In this document: one piece after another, positions 31,053 to 38,582 of the stretch
Numbering within the stretch: the first letter of the stretch is position 1
How the letters are laid out: each line of letters starts with the position of its first letter
From: CATOSD01 sp034422735
GTDB lineage: Bacteria; Chloroflexota; Dehalococcoidia; Lucifugimonadales; CATOSD01
Direction of reading: 5' to 3'
NCBI GenBank assembly: GCA_034422735.1
Contig: DAOUJL010000047.1
Location: forward strand, 1-41,703
DNA: 41,703 nucleotides
Program-made: the position numbers and the translations under genes
The notes under the pieces: generated by a model
Seen by the model: the letters and a program-made list of their open reading frames with translations, nothing else
Databases searched by the model: none
What the model was told of the DNA's origin: nothing

Positions 31053-31454
31053 TCAGCGGTCAGGAATACGGTGGATGAGCGCACGAAGCTGACCGAGGTC
31101 TTTGAGGGCTTCTTTCCCTAGAGTCTTCTCACGAGCTTCCAGGGATTCTCGGTAATCGCTCAAGGACGTCAACAGGTCTTGAATTGCCTCATCTAGGGTT
31201 GACCCCACCCCGTACTCTTGAACAGTCATGTGGGTGTTTGCCAGCACTTCCTCGCGAGAGGCCTGCACAGACACGGTCAAGTCAGTGGCCAGTTCCCAAC
31301 AGCCATCCCAGGCAACCCGTGCCGGAATGACATACGGGCCCTCGCGGACCGGATCATCTCCGTTCTGACCAGTGATGGTCTGCGGTTCGCTGTCTATGGA
31401 GAAGTAGCCCGACGAAAACGACATTTTCAATCCATGACCTTCAGTGCTCATCAT
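31053..31454 (-). CDS. hypothetical protein, HicB-like profile, 133 aa
   Basis: A 133-residue protein without a recognised family. The middle has a beta strand pattern (CWELATDLTVSVQASREE; MTVQEYGVGSTLDEAIQDLL) followed by SLSDYRESLEAREKTLG and a helical end. The GVG.TLDEAI.DLL.SL..Y motif resembles the GEGETLEEAL.NL turn of HicB-fold antitoxins and related small proteins, but no HicA-like toxin is adjacent and the resemblance is weak. Three possible ATG starts lie within 11 codons (MMSTE.., MSTE.., MSFSSGYF..); I keep the longest. It is isolated between cobQ and the enolase-superfamily gene. Confidence 0.55.
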   Translation of the reverse strand: MMSTEGHGLKMSFSSGYFSIDSEPQTITGQNGDDPVREGPYVIPARVAWDGCWELATDLTVSVQASREEVLANTHMTVQEYGVGSTLDEAIQDLLTSLSDYRESLEAREKTLGKEALKDLGQLRALIHRIPDR

Positions 31455-31570
31455 CCATCCTGACGGCCCCGGGCGGCTTTGGTGATTGTGTGAATGCTGG
31501 CCAATTTAGGCTATGTCCTCCCACAAGCCTGTGTCAATGCCGCGTTGATTTTCGTCAGACTGGTTTGCAC

Positions 31571-32677
31571 CTACCCCACGACCCCCTCGCGCTCGCGCTC
31601 CACCAGCTCCCAGTCGATCTCGTACCCCAGCCCCGGCTCCGTCGGCGCGTACACCAGCCCGTCGCCGTCCACCTCGATGTCCTCCACCAGCGCGTACTTG
31701 TTCGCCCCCGTCGCCGGGAACACCTCGTAGAACTCGCAGTTGGGCACCGCCATCGTCACGTGCAGATTCGCCACGTTGTTCAGCGAATTGCCGCCGTGGT
31801 GAATCTCGCACTTCATCCCGAACGCCTCCGCCAGGTGCGCTATCTTCACCAGCGGCGTGATGCCCCCGGTCACCGCCACGTCGCCGCGCAGGATGTCCGT
31901 CGCGTAGCTCTGGATCCACTGCGCCATGCCGTACAGCCGCCCCGGCGCGTACTCGGTGGACATGATCGGGATGTCCAGCTTGCTCTTCAGCTTCACGTAG
32001 TTGTAGATGTCCTCCTCCGCCAGAGGGTCCTCGTACCAGTAGTAGTCCAGCTCCTCGATGGCGCGGCCCACCCGCAGCGCGTCCTCGTAGTTGTACGCCC
32101 ACATCGAGTCCAGCATCAGGATCATGTCGTCGCCCACCGCCCGCCGGACCCGATCGCAAATCTCGATGTCCTTCCTGGGGTCGCCGTCCGGGTGAATCTT
32201 GTGCGCCGTCCAGCCCATGTCCTGGAACCGCAGCGCCTCCTCCGCGTACTCCTCGGACGTGGGATGCCATGCAGTGCTGGAGTAGGCGGGCACGCTTTCG
32301 CGGCACGTGCCGAGCAGCCTGTGGATGGGCAGACCCGCCACCTTGCCCGCGATGTCCCACAGCGCCACGTCGACCGCGCCGATGGCGTTGGTGGACACCT
32401 GGCGGTTCTTCTTCCACATCTCGCGCCATATCGCCCCGATGTCCAGCGGGTTGCGGCCAACCAGCATTGGCTTGACGAACTCCATCAGCGGCCCGGCGAA
32501 CGCGTCCGCCCCCTGCCCCGACGAGCCGAGAAACGAATGGCCCTCCACGCCCTCGTCCGTGCGCACCGTCAGCACGCCCAGCAGCTTGCGCCCGCCGAAC
32601 TGCGCGCCCACGCCCGTCTTCCACGGCGCGAAATCCCACCGAAAGAGTGTGACCGTAATGTCGTCGATCTTCACCAT
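31571..32677 (-). CDS. enolase-superfamily enzyme (mandelate racemase/muconate lactonizing type)
   Basis: A 368-residue two-domain enzyme. ATG 32677 (MVKIDDITVTLFRWDF) has AGGAGGGG directly upstream; the longer frame to 32719 lacks one. The N-terminal capping domain is followed by the barrel with Lys160-x-His162 (AHKIHPDGD) as the possible base pair, metal ligands Asp190 (LMLDSMW), Glu216 (YWYEDPL) and Glu242 (IMSTEYAPG), Asp266 (LRGDVAVTGGIT), and His293 (CEIHHGGNS). The conserved metal triad shows it is active in abstracting the alpha-proton of a carboxylate, probably as a sugar-acid dehydratase or racemase; the substrate is not readable. A fragment of a close paralog lies at 35439. Repeat copy 4 begins 70 bp upstream. 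Confidence 0.9.
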   Translation of the reverse strand: MVKIDDITVTLFRWDFAPWKTGVGAQFGGRKLLGVLTVRTDEGVEGHSFLGSSGQGADAFAGPLMEFVKPMLVGRNPLDIGAIWREMWKKNRQVSTNAIGAVDVALWDIAGKVAGLPIHRLLGTCRESVPAYSSTAWHPTSEEYAEEALRFQDMGWTAHKIHPDGDPRKDIEICDRVRRAVGDDMILMLDSMWAYNYEDALRVGRAIEELDYYWYEDPLAEEDIYNYVKLKSKLDIPIMSTEYAPGRLYGMAQWIQSYATDILRGDVAVTGGITPLVKIAHLAEAFGMKCEIHHGGNSLNNVANLHVTMAVPNCEFYEVFPATGANKYALVEDIEVDGDGLVYAPTEPGLGYEIDWELVEREREGVVG

Positions 32678-32747
32678 GCCCCTCCTGCGTATGTCTGTTC
32701 TCGGCCCGCATAGTAGCACACGGACGGTCCAGGCGGCGGATCGCCCA

Positions 32748-32787
32748 GTCCCTTCCCCCTCGCAGGGGGAAGGTTAGGATGGGGGTG
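32748..32787 (-). repeat. palindromic intergenic repeat, copy 4
   Basis: A 40-bp unit identical to the copies at 35395 and 39481. The core CTTCCCCCTCGCAGGGGGAAG is a hairpin with CCCCCTCGCAGGGGG pairing. It lies between the divergent enolase-superfamily and AAA ATPase genes. Confidence 0.9.
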
Positions 32788-32877
32788 AAGGGTTCCACCG
32801 TACCCACCAAGCAGCCCATCTGCACAATCTGAAAGTGCTACTTGCAATCTGTGTAGATGGGCGGTATCGTTGCCACC

Positions 32878-34059
32878 ATGATCGAGCGCGAAATAACCGG
32901 CCGCCTGGCGACGCTCTTCGGCCAGTACCCCTTCGTTACCGTCACCGGGCCGCGCCAGTCCGGCAAGACGACCCTCTGCCGCGCGGCCTTCCCGCATCTG
33001 AAGTACGCCAACCTGGAAGCGCCCGACCAGCGCGAGTTCGCCGAGACCGACCCCCGCGGCTTTCTCTCGCAGCTTGGAGAGGGCGCCATCATCGACGAGG
33101 TCCAGCACGTCCCGGCGCTCCTCTCCTATCTCCAGGTGCTCGCCGACGAATCAGGGCGCAACGGCCTTTTCGTGCTCACGGGCAGCGAGCAGTTCAGCCT
33201 CTCCCGCGCCATCAGCCAGTCCCTCGCCGGCCGCACCGCGCTGCTCCGCCTGCTGCCGTTCTCTCTCGCCGAGCGGCGGCGCACGGGCGCGAGCGACTCG
33301 ACAGACGACATCATCTTCTCCGGGTTCTACCCCCGCGTCCTCGACCAGGGACTCGACCCGCGGCAGGCGCTCGGCGACTACTTCGAGACCTACGTGGAGC
33401 GTGACGTGCGCCGCCTGGGCGAGATTCGCAACCTGTCCGGCTTCCGGCGATTCGTGCGCCTGTGCGCGGGCCGGGTAGGGCAGCTCGTCAACCTCAGCTC
33501 GCTCGGCTCGGACGCCGGCGTGTCCCACACCACCGCGCGCGAGTGGCTCACCGTGCTGGAGGCCAGCTACGTCATCTTCCAGCTACCGCCGTTCCACGCC
33601 AACATCCGAAAGCGCCTGGTCAAGTCTCCCAAGCTCTATTTCTACGACGTCGGCCTGGCGAGCTATCTCATCGGCATCCAGAACGCGGACCAGGTGGCCA
33701 CACACCCCCTACGCGGGGCGCTATTCGAGAACCTGGTGGTAGCGGAGGCGCTCAAGCACCGCTTCAACCGCGGCCACGACTTCAACCTCAGCTTCTTCCG
33801 GGATTCGCGGAGGCTGGAGTGCGACCTCTTCTACGAGACGGGCCGTGGAATCCACGCCATCGAGGCCAAGTCCGGCGCTACGGTAGCCTCGGACTACTTC
33901 ACTTCGCTCAACAGCGTCGCGAAGCTGCTTCCCGCCATCTCCGCCAGAACGGTCGTGTACGGCGGCGCGGCGCGCCAGACCCGCGACGATTGCGAAGTGG
34001 CACCGCTTGCTGACCTGGCCGGCACACTCGAACGATTCGAGTCAGGCCCTACTCGATGA
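32878..34059 (+). CDS. AAA_14/DUF4143 ATPase
   Basis: A 393-residue protein of the archaeal/bacterial AAA_14 plus DUF4143 family. ATG 32878 gives the usual start MIEREITGRL; ATG 32857 is also possible, and neither has a clear ribosome site. Walker A is VTGPRQSGKTT (Lys30), Walker B is GAIIDEVQ (Asp73/Glu74), and LFVLTGSEQF serves as sensor 1. The C-terminal part carries YFYDVGLASYLIG, then LECDLFYE and HAIEAKSGAT, a PD-(D/E)xK-like arrangement (D...ExK) typical of DUF4143. These proteins are common, poorly understood and thought to be mobile or linked to defence and stress. It converges with the serine hydrolase gene, sharing 11 bp at the 3' ends. Confidence 0.88.
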   Translation: MIEREITGRLATLFGQYPFVTVTGPRQSGKTTLCRAAFPHLKYANLEAPDQREFAETDPRGFLSQLGEGAIIDEVQHVPALLSYLQVLADESGRNGLFVLTGSEQFSLSRAISQSLAGRTALLRLLPFSLAERRRTGASDSTDDIIFSGFYPRVLDQGLDPRQALGDYFETYVERDVRRLGEIRNLSGFRRFVRLCAGRVGQLVNLSSLGSDAGVSHTTAREWLTVLEASYVIFQLPPFHANIRKRLVKSPKLYFYDVGLASYLIGIQNADQVATHPLRGALFENLVVAEALKHRFNRGHDFNLSFFRDSRRLECDLFYETGRGIHAIEAKSGATVASDYFTSLNSVAKLLPAISARTVVYGGAARQTRDDCEVAPLADLAGTLERFESGPTR

Positions 34060-35257
34060 GCGCGCCGTAGACGTCCGCTCGGAACTCACTTTCCAGGGGA
34101 TAGTATGTGCCTGGCATGAACTGGGACATCAGCACGGCTATCAGATCTTTCGCCGGGTCTATCCAGAAGTAGCAGCTTGCCGCGCCGAACCAGAAGTATA
34201 TGCCCTCGGAGCCGGCGAATCCGTGCTCCACTATGTCGTCGACCACGCAGAACCCGAATCCGAATCCACAGCCCCTGGAGTAGGACACCATGTCCTTATC
34301 TACCACGTAAGGCTTCAGGTCGCCGGCGAGCTGGTCGGACCGCATCATCTCGACCGTCTCCGGCGCCACCAGGCGCGCGCCATCCAGTTCGCCGCCATTC
34401 AGCAGCATCTGGCAGAATCGCATGTAATCCGTGGCGGTGGAAACGAGGCCCGCTCCGCCTGACAACAGCGCGAGAGGCCTGTCGTACCTGTTGGTTATCG
34501 AGTTGTCGAGCCGGCGAATCCCGCCGTCTCTCGCGGGACTGTACACAGTGGCAAGTCTGCTCAGCTCCTGCTCGGGCAGGAAAAACTTGGTATCGATCAT
34601 GCCCAGCGGCGTGAACACCCTGTCGCGCAGTAACTCGTCGAACGGCTGACCGGACACCAGCTGCGCCAGGTAGCCCAGCACGGTGGTCCCGAGGCTGTAC
34701 GTCCACTTCGCGCCGGGCTGGCAGACCAGCGGAATGCTGCCGATCTTCTCCGCGAACTCCCGCAGGTCGCTGTCCGGGTCTATCACCCTCCGTTCGCGGT
34801 ACATCGCGTCGACCGGATTGCTCGGATCGAACCCGTAGCTCAGACCCGCCGTATGGGTAAGCAGGTGGCGGATGGTGATGGGGCGCTCCTGGTCGACCAG
34901 ACGCATCTTTTCGCCGTCCATGCCGTCGAACACCTTCATGTCGGCCAGCTCCGGGATGAAGGTGTCGGCGCGGTCGTCCAGCGAGAAGCGCCCCTCCTCG
35001 TACAGCATCATCGCCGCCAGCGTGGTAATCGGCTTCGTCATCGAGTAGATGCGAAAGATCGTGTCGCGCTGCATCGGCGCGCCGCTCTCCAGGTCGGCAA
35101 GGCCGTGCGGCTGGAAGTGAAACACCTCGCCGCGCCTTGCTAGCATGGTCAGCGCGCCCGCGAGCCTGCCGCCGTCCACGTAGCCGCGCATCGTGTCGTT
35201 GATCCGGCCCAGCTTCGGGGACGAAAACCCCACCGATTCGGGAGATGCAAGGTCCAA
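34049..35257 (-). CDS. beta-lactamase-family serine hydrolase (class C/esterase type)
   Basis: A 402-residue penicillin-binding-like serine hydrolase. TTG 35257 is chosen because AAAGGAG lies 9 bases upstream and MDLASPESVGFSSPKL fits the family start; the longer frame lacks both. The catalytic S-x-x-K is Ser72-Met-Thr-Lys75 (RIYSMTKPITTLAAMML), followed by IRHLLTHTAGLSYGF and a Tyr motif in KWTYSLGTTVLGYLA. The third motif, usually (H/K)-x-G, may be EHGFAGSEG near the end. No signal peptide is seen, so it is probably a cytosolic esterase or peptidase rather than a true beta-lactamase. Substrate unknown. It overlaps the convergent ATPase gene by 11 bp. Confidence 0.88.
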   Translation of the reverse strand: MDLASPESVGFSSPKLGRINDTMRGYVDGGRLAGALTMLARRGEVFHFQPHGLADLESGAPMQRDTIFRIYSMTKPITTLAAMMLYEEGRFSLDDRADTFIPELADMKVFDGMDGEKMRLVDQERPITIRHLLTHTAGLSYGFDPSNPVDAMYRERRVIDPDSDLREFAEKIGSIPLVCQPGAKWTYSLGTTVLGYLAQLVSGQPFDELLRDRVFTPLGMIDTKFFLPEQELSRLATVYSPARDGGIRRLDNSITNRYDRPLALLSGGAGLVSTATDYMRFCQMLLNGGELDGARLVAPETVEMMRSDQLAGDLKPYVVDKDMVSYSRGCGFGFGFCVVDDIVEHGFAGSEGIYFWFGAASCYFWIDPAKDLIAVLMSQFMPGTYYPLESEFRADVYGALIE

Positions 35258-35394
35258 GATTCCGGACTCCTTTCGGCCGCCGGAGTCATGCCCCGCACAC
35301 CGGCGCACCGGAATTGTGCGCGGACGCGGCTAGGAAATCAAGCGGCGCGCGCCATACCCAGTACTCATGATGCGAGAGGAGAGCTTTCCGAATC

Positions 35395-35434
35395 GTCCCT
35401 TCCCCCTCGCAGGGGGAAGGTTAGGATGGGGGTG
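35395..35434 (-). repeat. palindromic intergenic repeat, copy 5
   Basis: Identical over 40 bp to the copies at 32748 and 39481. Its right edge directly abuts the enolase-superfamily gene fragment (35439-35498), so the repeat, or a deletion ending at it, removed the rest of that gene. Confidence 0.9.
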
Positions 35435-35438
35435 AAAG

Positions 35439-35498
35439 GTTCCACAGCGCGAAATTCCAGCGCAAGGGCGTCACCGTAACATCGTCAATCTGCACCAT
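35439..35498 (-). pseudogene. N-terminal remnant of a second enolase-superfamily gene
   Basis: Reading leftwards from ATG 35498: MVQIDDVTVTPLRWNFALWN. This matches the first 20 residues of the enolase-superfamily gene at 31571 (MVKIDDITVTLFRWDFAPWK) at 14 positions. The upstream leader is also alike: GGCCCGCATAGTAGCACACGGAC before the intact gene corresponds to a GCCCCGCATAGTGGCACAGGGAC-like stretch here. After about 20 codons the similarity stops and the 40-bp palindromic repeat begins. The rest of the gene is not present in the window. It is a deletion relic of a paralog or of a duplicated start region. Confidence 0.75.
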
Positions 35499-35811
35499 GC
35501 GCTCCCTGCGGCTGTCCAACATCGCCCCGCATAGTGGCACAGGGACGAACGATCCGCCGCCTTGTAAGTTGTCCGATGGCAGTATAAGCCACTAGAATTG
35601 CAACCGGTGATTGTCTCCGCCAGCGTGACCTTCGCAAGCGGCTCTGGCTACCGTTATCCTGCCTGTATGTCTCAGAAGCTAAGAGCATCGGTTTGTAAGT
35701 CGAGATGACGTTCTCTAAAGGCCTTTGGCTTTGAGCACTGTGCGTTACTACTCCAAGTGGGGAATGTCTGAGCATATCTGAATCAATGGACCCTCGACAG
35801 GTGCAGCTGAA
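35499..35811. other. intergenic region at the left border of the AT-richer island
   Basis: Up to about 35562 it is the leader of the enolase-superfamily relic. Beyond that the base composition drops to near 50% GC and no gene or convincing promoter is seen. It is the left boundary of the effector/zinc ribbon/nuclease island. Confidence 0.45.
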
Positions 35812-36807
35812 TTGCCTACACCAGTAAAAGTCTGCCGGATTTGGGGACACTACGCTGAAGGCTATAGCGTATTTGACCCCAGTAAGGTCGTGTTCACTGA
35901 GTCACATCGCGCGGGTGGTGGCTACGTGATTCCCGGCAGTGTAGGCGGACGTGTTAACGCACTGGAAGATGATGAGAAGGCTCGCCTGACGTCCTGGTTG
36001 GTAGAACAACGCCTTCAGGGGAACGAACGACCCGTCATAACAGCGGAGATAGTCGATTACGCTGCCGGTAGACGCAAACTCTCGATCCAGGAGAGGGCAG
36101 ATAGGCTGCTCAGGTATATGGCTAGCGAAACTAAGGTGGCCGGGCAAATTGTAAACATGTTCGTTTCCACAATAGCTTCTGATGTTCCTCTTTTCCACAA
36201 CGCTCTGAATGCGATGGCGTGGTCAGAGGCCACATCACCTTCCGAGGTGTCGTACTTGCTGCGATACCTAGTGGCGGAAGGCTTAGTTCGATTCGCCGGG
36301 AAACATCTTGGAGAGGGTGGATTGGTCTTTGAAGGATACGAAGTCACGGTAGCTGGTCATTCAAGAATAGCCGACCAAGAAGCCAACATCGTCTCGCATC
36401 AGGCTTTTGTGGCGATGTGGTTCGACGACTCTGTAACTGACGCATACGAGAAAGGAATAGCGCCTGCGATTCGAGAATGCGGATTTGAGCCAAAGAGAAT
36501 CGACCAAGACCCGGCCGTCGACAAAATTGACGACGCCATCATCGCTGAGATTAGGCGGTCACGCTTCCTCATCGCTGACTTTACACACGGCAAGGACGGC
36601 GCAAGAGGTGGAGTCTATTATGAAGCGGGATACGCCCACGGCTTAGGAATCCCTGTCATTTTCACCTGCCGCAAGGACAAAATAGACGAACTTCACTTTG
36701 ACACTCGCCAGTACGCTCACATCGTATGGGATTCGCCAGAGGAGTTGCGCACTCGGTTGCGGGACAGAATCTTGGCGCGGATTGGGGAAGGGCCAAACGC
36801 AACGTGA
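35812..36807 (+). CDS. putative effector with nucleoside-deoxyribosyltransferase-like (TIR-like) C-terminal domain
   Basis: A 331-residue protein. Residues about 195-325 form a nucleoside-2-deoxyribosyltransferase/DRHyd-type Rossmann domain: QAFVAMWFDDSVTDAYEKGI, KIDDAIIAEIRRSRFLIADF, GGVYYEAGYAHGLGIPVIFT with the conserved Glu271, and LHFDTRQYAHIVW. In this superfamily the Glu attacks N-glycosidic bonds, and related domains act as nucleotide- or NAD-cleaving effectors in antiphage systems. Residues about 90-180 are helical with a winged-helix look (SPSEVSYLLRYLVAEGLVRF); residues 1-90 are unrecognised and may be a sensor. The start is TTG 35812, with only a weak CAGGTG site. GC is near 50%, far below the neighbours, implying transfer. 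Role in defence is inference. Confidence 0.7.
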   Translation: MPTPVKVCRIWGHYAEGYSVFDPSKVVFTESHRAGGGYVIPGSVGGRVNALEDDEKARLTSWLVEQRLQGNERPVITAEIVDYAAGRRKLSIQERADRLLRYMASETKVAGQIVNMFVSTIASDVPLFHNALNAMAWSEATSPSEVSYLLRYLVAEGLVRFAGKHLGEGGLVFEGYEVTVAGHSRIADQEANIVSHQAFVAMWFDDSVTDAYEKGIAPAIRECGFEPKRIDQDPAVDKIDDAIIAEIRRSRFLIADFTHGKDGARGGVYYEAGYAHGLGIPVIFTCRKDKIDELHFDTRQYAHIVWDSPEELRTRLRDRILARIGEGPNAT

Positions 36808-36921
36808 TAGCGGGACTGTCCACGCTGGGCGAGTGGTGCAGTGGGGTAGGGGGTGGCGTTGCCCAGTCTCAGCCCTCGCGCTACTTCGCAATACGCAGAC
36901 TCTTGCGAACCGGCGCGACGG

Positions 36922-37146
36922 CTACACAATCACTATCTCGCCAACGTCGTCAACTTCGACTCTCTTACCGCATTCATTACAGTAGAGCGCCAGAACCCCC
37001 CGTTCATTGGATTCAGAGCGCAAGTAAATCAGTTTGTCTCCCTCTGCGCGGAAAACCGGGTACGTGTCATAGTTTCCGCCGACCTCGTTTGACCCACAAT
37101 TGCGACAGGCATACTTGGCTGGCTCATTATTTGCATCGGTTGCCAT
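36922..37146 (-). CDS. small zinc-ribbon protein, 74 aa
   Basis: A 74-residue protein with two CxxC knuckles: YACRNCGSNEVGG (Cys14/17) and LYCNECGKRVEV (Cys56/59), the classic four-cysteine zinc ribbon, with an acidic beta tail (DDVGEIVIV). ATG 37146 is used; an in-frame GTG at 37176 would add ten basic residues, and neither has a strong ribosome site. It lies 48 bp downstream of the PLD nuclease gene on the same strand, so it is probably the second gene of that transcript, and it converges with the effector gene. It may bind nucleic acid or a partner; no specific family is recognised. Confidence 0.7.
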   Translation of the reverse strand: MATDANNEPAKYACRNCGSNEVGGNYDTYPVFRAEGDKLIYLRSESNERGVLALYCNECGKRVEVDDVGEIVIV

Positions 37147-37194
37147 TAGAGTCTTTCGCCTTGTCTGATGAATCACAAAAACAGCCGGGGGTGG

Positions 37195-38019
37195 TCAGTT
37201 CATTGTGCGTCTGTATTGTCCGGGGCTTACGCGGTCTATCAACCCCAGGCCGCACAGTGATTGAAGTTGTTGGCGAAGCTTTGCTCGCACGTTGTGGTTG
37301 TTCGGGTACTCGGCGGCTGCCTCGCGTTCCCATACTTCATAGAAATCTTGTAGTCGGAACTCATCCGGCATTTCGAGGACTCCGCGCAGCGTGAGCTTTC
37401 GCCAGCCGCTGAATCCTTTCAGTAGGGCTTGTTGGTCAGAAATCGTGAACACTGCCCCAGACACAACCTTCTCACCCGAAGTTGAGGGTTCGTGCGGTGG
37501 TTCGGGAATCGTCACCTTGATAGCTTCTACAGCGCCATGTAGGGCGTTGAGTTGCGTAAGGTTCAATTCCGTAGAAGGGCCTTCTCCGAATCCTGTCAGT
37601 AAGTGCTGTGCAAGTTGCGAAACCACTGACTCGTCGGTCGTCCCAATTCCACACTCCAAGTTCCTGTAGAGGCCGGAGAATGTCGCATTGGCTGACGTCA
37701 CCAACGCGGAACTTTGATCGAAGACATACATCTTGGCATGAAATCTCTCGTCCAAGTTGCGAATCCGTGTCCCGCCTCGTGCTAGGCAGCAAAGGGTGTC
37801 CAAACTGGAGGAGCCGGTAGCAAAGTCGCGCAGGTCCGTGCGCGTAACGAGTATGCGGGTTACTTCTTTTCCTACGATGTTGGTCAAATTGATAATCCCG
37901 CCGCTGACATAGGGACTGCCAATCAACAAGCGAACGGAACATGCCTTAGCTTGTTCCGCAAGCCAGTCGAACGTTGGAGTCAACACAATTTGCAGCCCAG
38001 CGGTGTTCCTGGTGTCCAT
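37195..38019 (-). CDS. PLD-family nuclease with a DpnI/DRP-like winged helix
   Basis: A 274-residue protein. ATG 38019 follows GGGAG at 5 bases; longer frames add an unlikely leader. The N-terminal half is a single-HKD phospholipase-D-like domain: HAKMYVFDQSSALVTSAN (His94, Lys96, Asp101, Ser109, Asn111) and RNLECGI (Glu122), as in PLD-type nucleases such as BfiI and Nuc that dimerise to build one active site. Residues about 150-205 form a linker. Residues about 218-272 (FRLQDFYEVWE ... YPNNHNVRAKLRQQLQSL ... GLGLIDRVSPGQYR) match the winged helix found at the C-terminus of DpnI/Dam-replacing-type restriction enzymes. The combination suggests a sequence- or modification-dependent nuclease. 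No methyltransferase is adjacent. GC is near 50%. Confidence 0.78.
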   Translation of the reverse strand: MDTRNTAGLQIVLTPTFDWLAEQAKACSVRLLIGSPYVSGGIINLTNIVGKEVTRILVTRTDLRDFATGSSSLDTLCCLARGGTRIRNLDERFHAKMYVFDQSSALVTSANATFSGLYRNLECGIGTTDESVVSQLAQHLLTGFGEGPSTELNLTQLNALHGAVEAIKVTIPEPPHEPSTSGEKVVSGAVFTISDQQALLKGFSGWRKLTLRGVLEMPDEFRLQDFYEVWEREAAAEYPNNHNVRAKLRQQLQSLCGLGLIDRVSPGQYRRTMN

Positions 38020-38270
38020 TTCGGCTCCCATTGCCAAGGGGAGGCACCTTTCCTGTTCTACAACCACACACTGTGGCCACATGGGGTCTTACAGCTGACA
38101 GAAGCTATGGAGTGAACCGATACGCAACTCCCAGCGGATGTGCCACCTTTGATTGCGTGGCTACGTCAGCCGCATCAAGCCGCGTCTCTAAACTCGGTCA
38201 GGTTTGGTCGCGGACATTGATCTGCATACTCAACATATCATCTGCCGTTGACGGATGTCAACACACGTCC
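38020..38270. other. upstream region of the PLD nuclease gene with a palindromic operator-like site
   Basis: No gene is supported. At 38247-38262 lies a perfect dyad, GTTGAC GGAT GTCAAC, the size of a dimeric repressor site, 228 bp upstream of the nuclease start. It may control the nuclease or be chance; the MITE begins 18 bp to its right (after its target duplication). Confidence 0.35.
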
Positions 38271-38279
38271 GGTTCGTTC

Positions 38280-38401
38280 CAGGGTCTTTCGGTTATCGAT
38301 TTCACACCGTACCGGCATCCGCTCCCAAACTTGCAGACTTGGTCTGAACAAGTGGATATGGCGAGAAATCGTCAGCAATTGGCAATAACCGAAAGACCCT
38401 G
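38280..38401. mobile_element. 122-bp MITE with 17-bp perfect terminal inverted repeats
   Basis: Left terminus CAGGGTCTTTCGGTTAT (38280-38296) and right terminus ATAACCGAAAGACCCTG (38385-38401) are exact inverse complements. They are flanked by an exact 9-bp direct repeat, GGTTCGTTC, at 38271-38279 and 38402-38410, as expected for a target-site duplication. A subterminal pair CGATTTC (38297) / GAAATCG and an ACTTG...CAAGT pair inside give the element extra secondary structure. It encodes no protein, so it would depend on a transposase elsewhere. The GGGTCTTTCG terminus resembles ends of some ISL3-like elements, but a 9-bp duplication does not fit that family's usual 8 bp; no parent is assigned. 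Confidence 0.8.
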
Positions 38402-38547
38402 GGTTCGTTCATGTAGCTGGACTGTGTGAGATACTTGCCCGTCACTATGCACATATCAGGAACCCTAATTAGCCTGCCCTGCCATATGCTTTATGCTCTG
38501 CACAGTCGGTTCACTCGCCCTTCCTAAGTTTGAAGTCACGCGCCTCA

Positions 38548-38576
38548 TTGACACGCTCGCACATCCGTGCTATTCT
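38548..38576 (+). promoter_or_regulatory. consensus sigma-70 promoter
   Basis: TTGACA (38548-38553), 17-bp spacer, TATTCT (38571-38576). The predicted start of transcription, about 7 bases after the -10, falls on or near the ATG at 38583, so the first frame could be leaderless. Otherwise the promoter serves the SRPBCC gene through a roughly 257-base leader. Confidence 0.55.
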
Positions 38577-38582
38577 CCCTCC

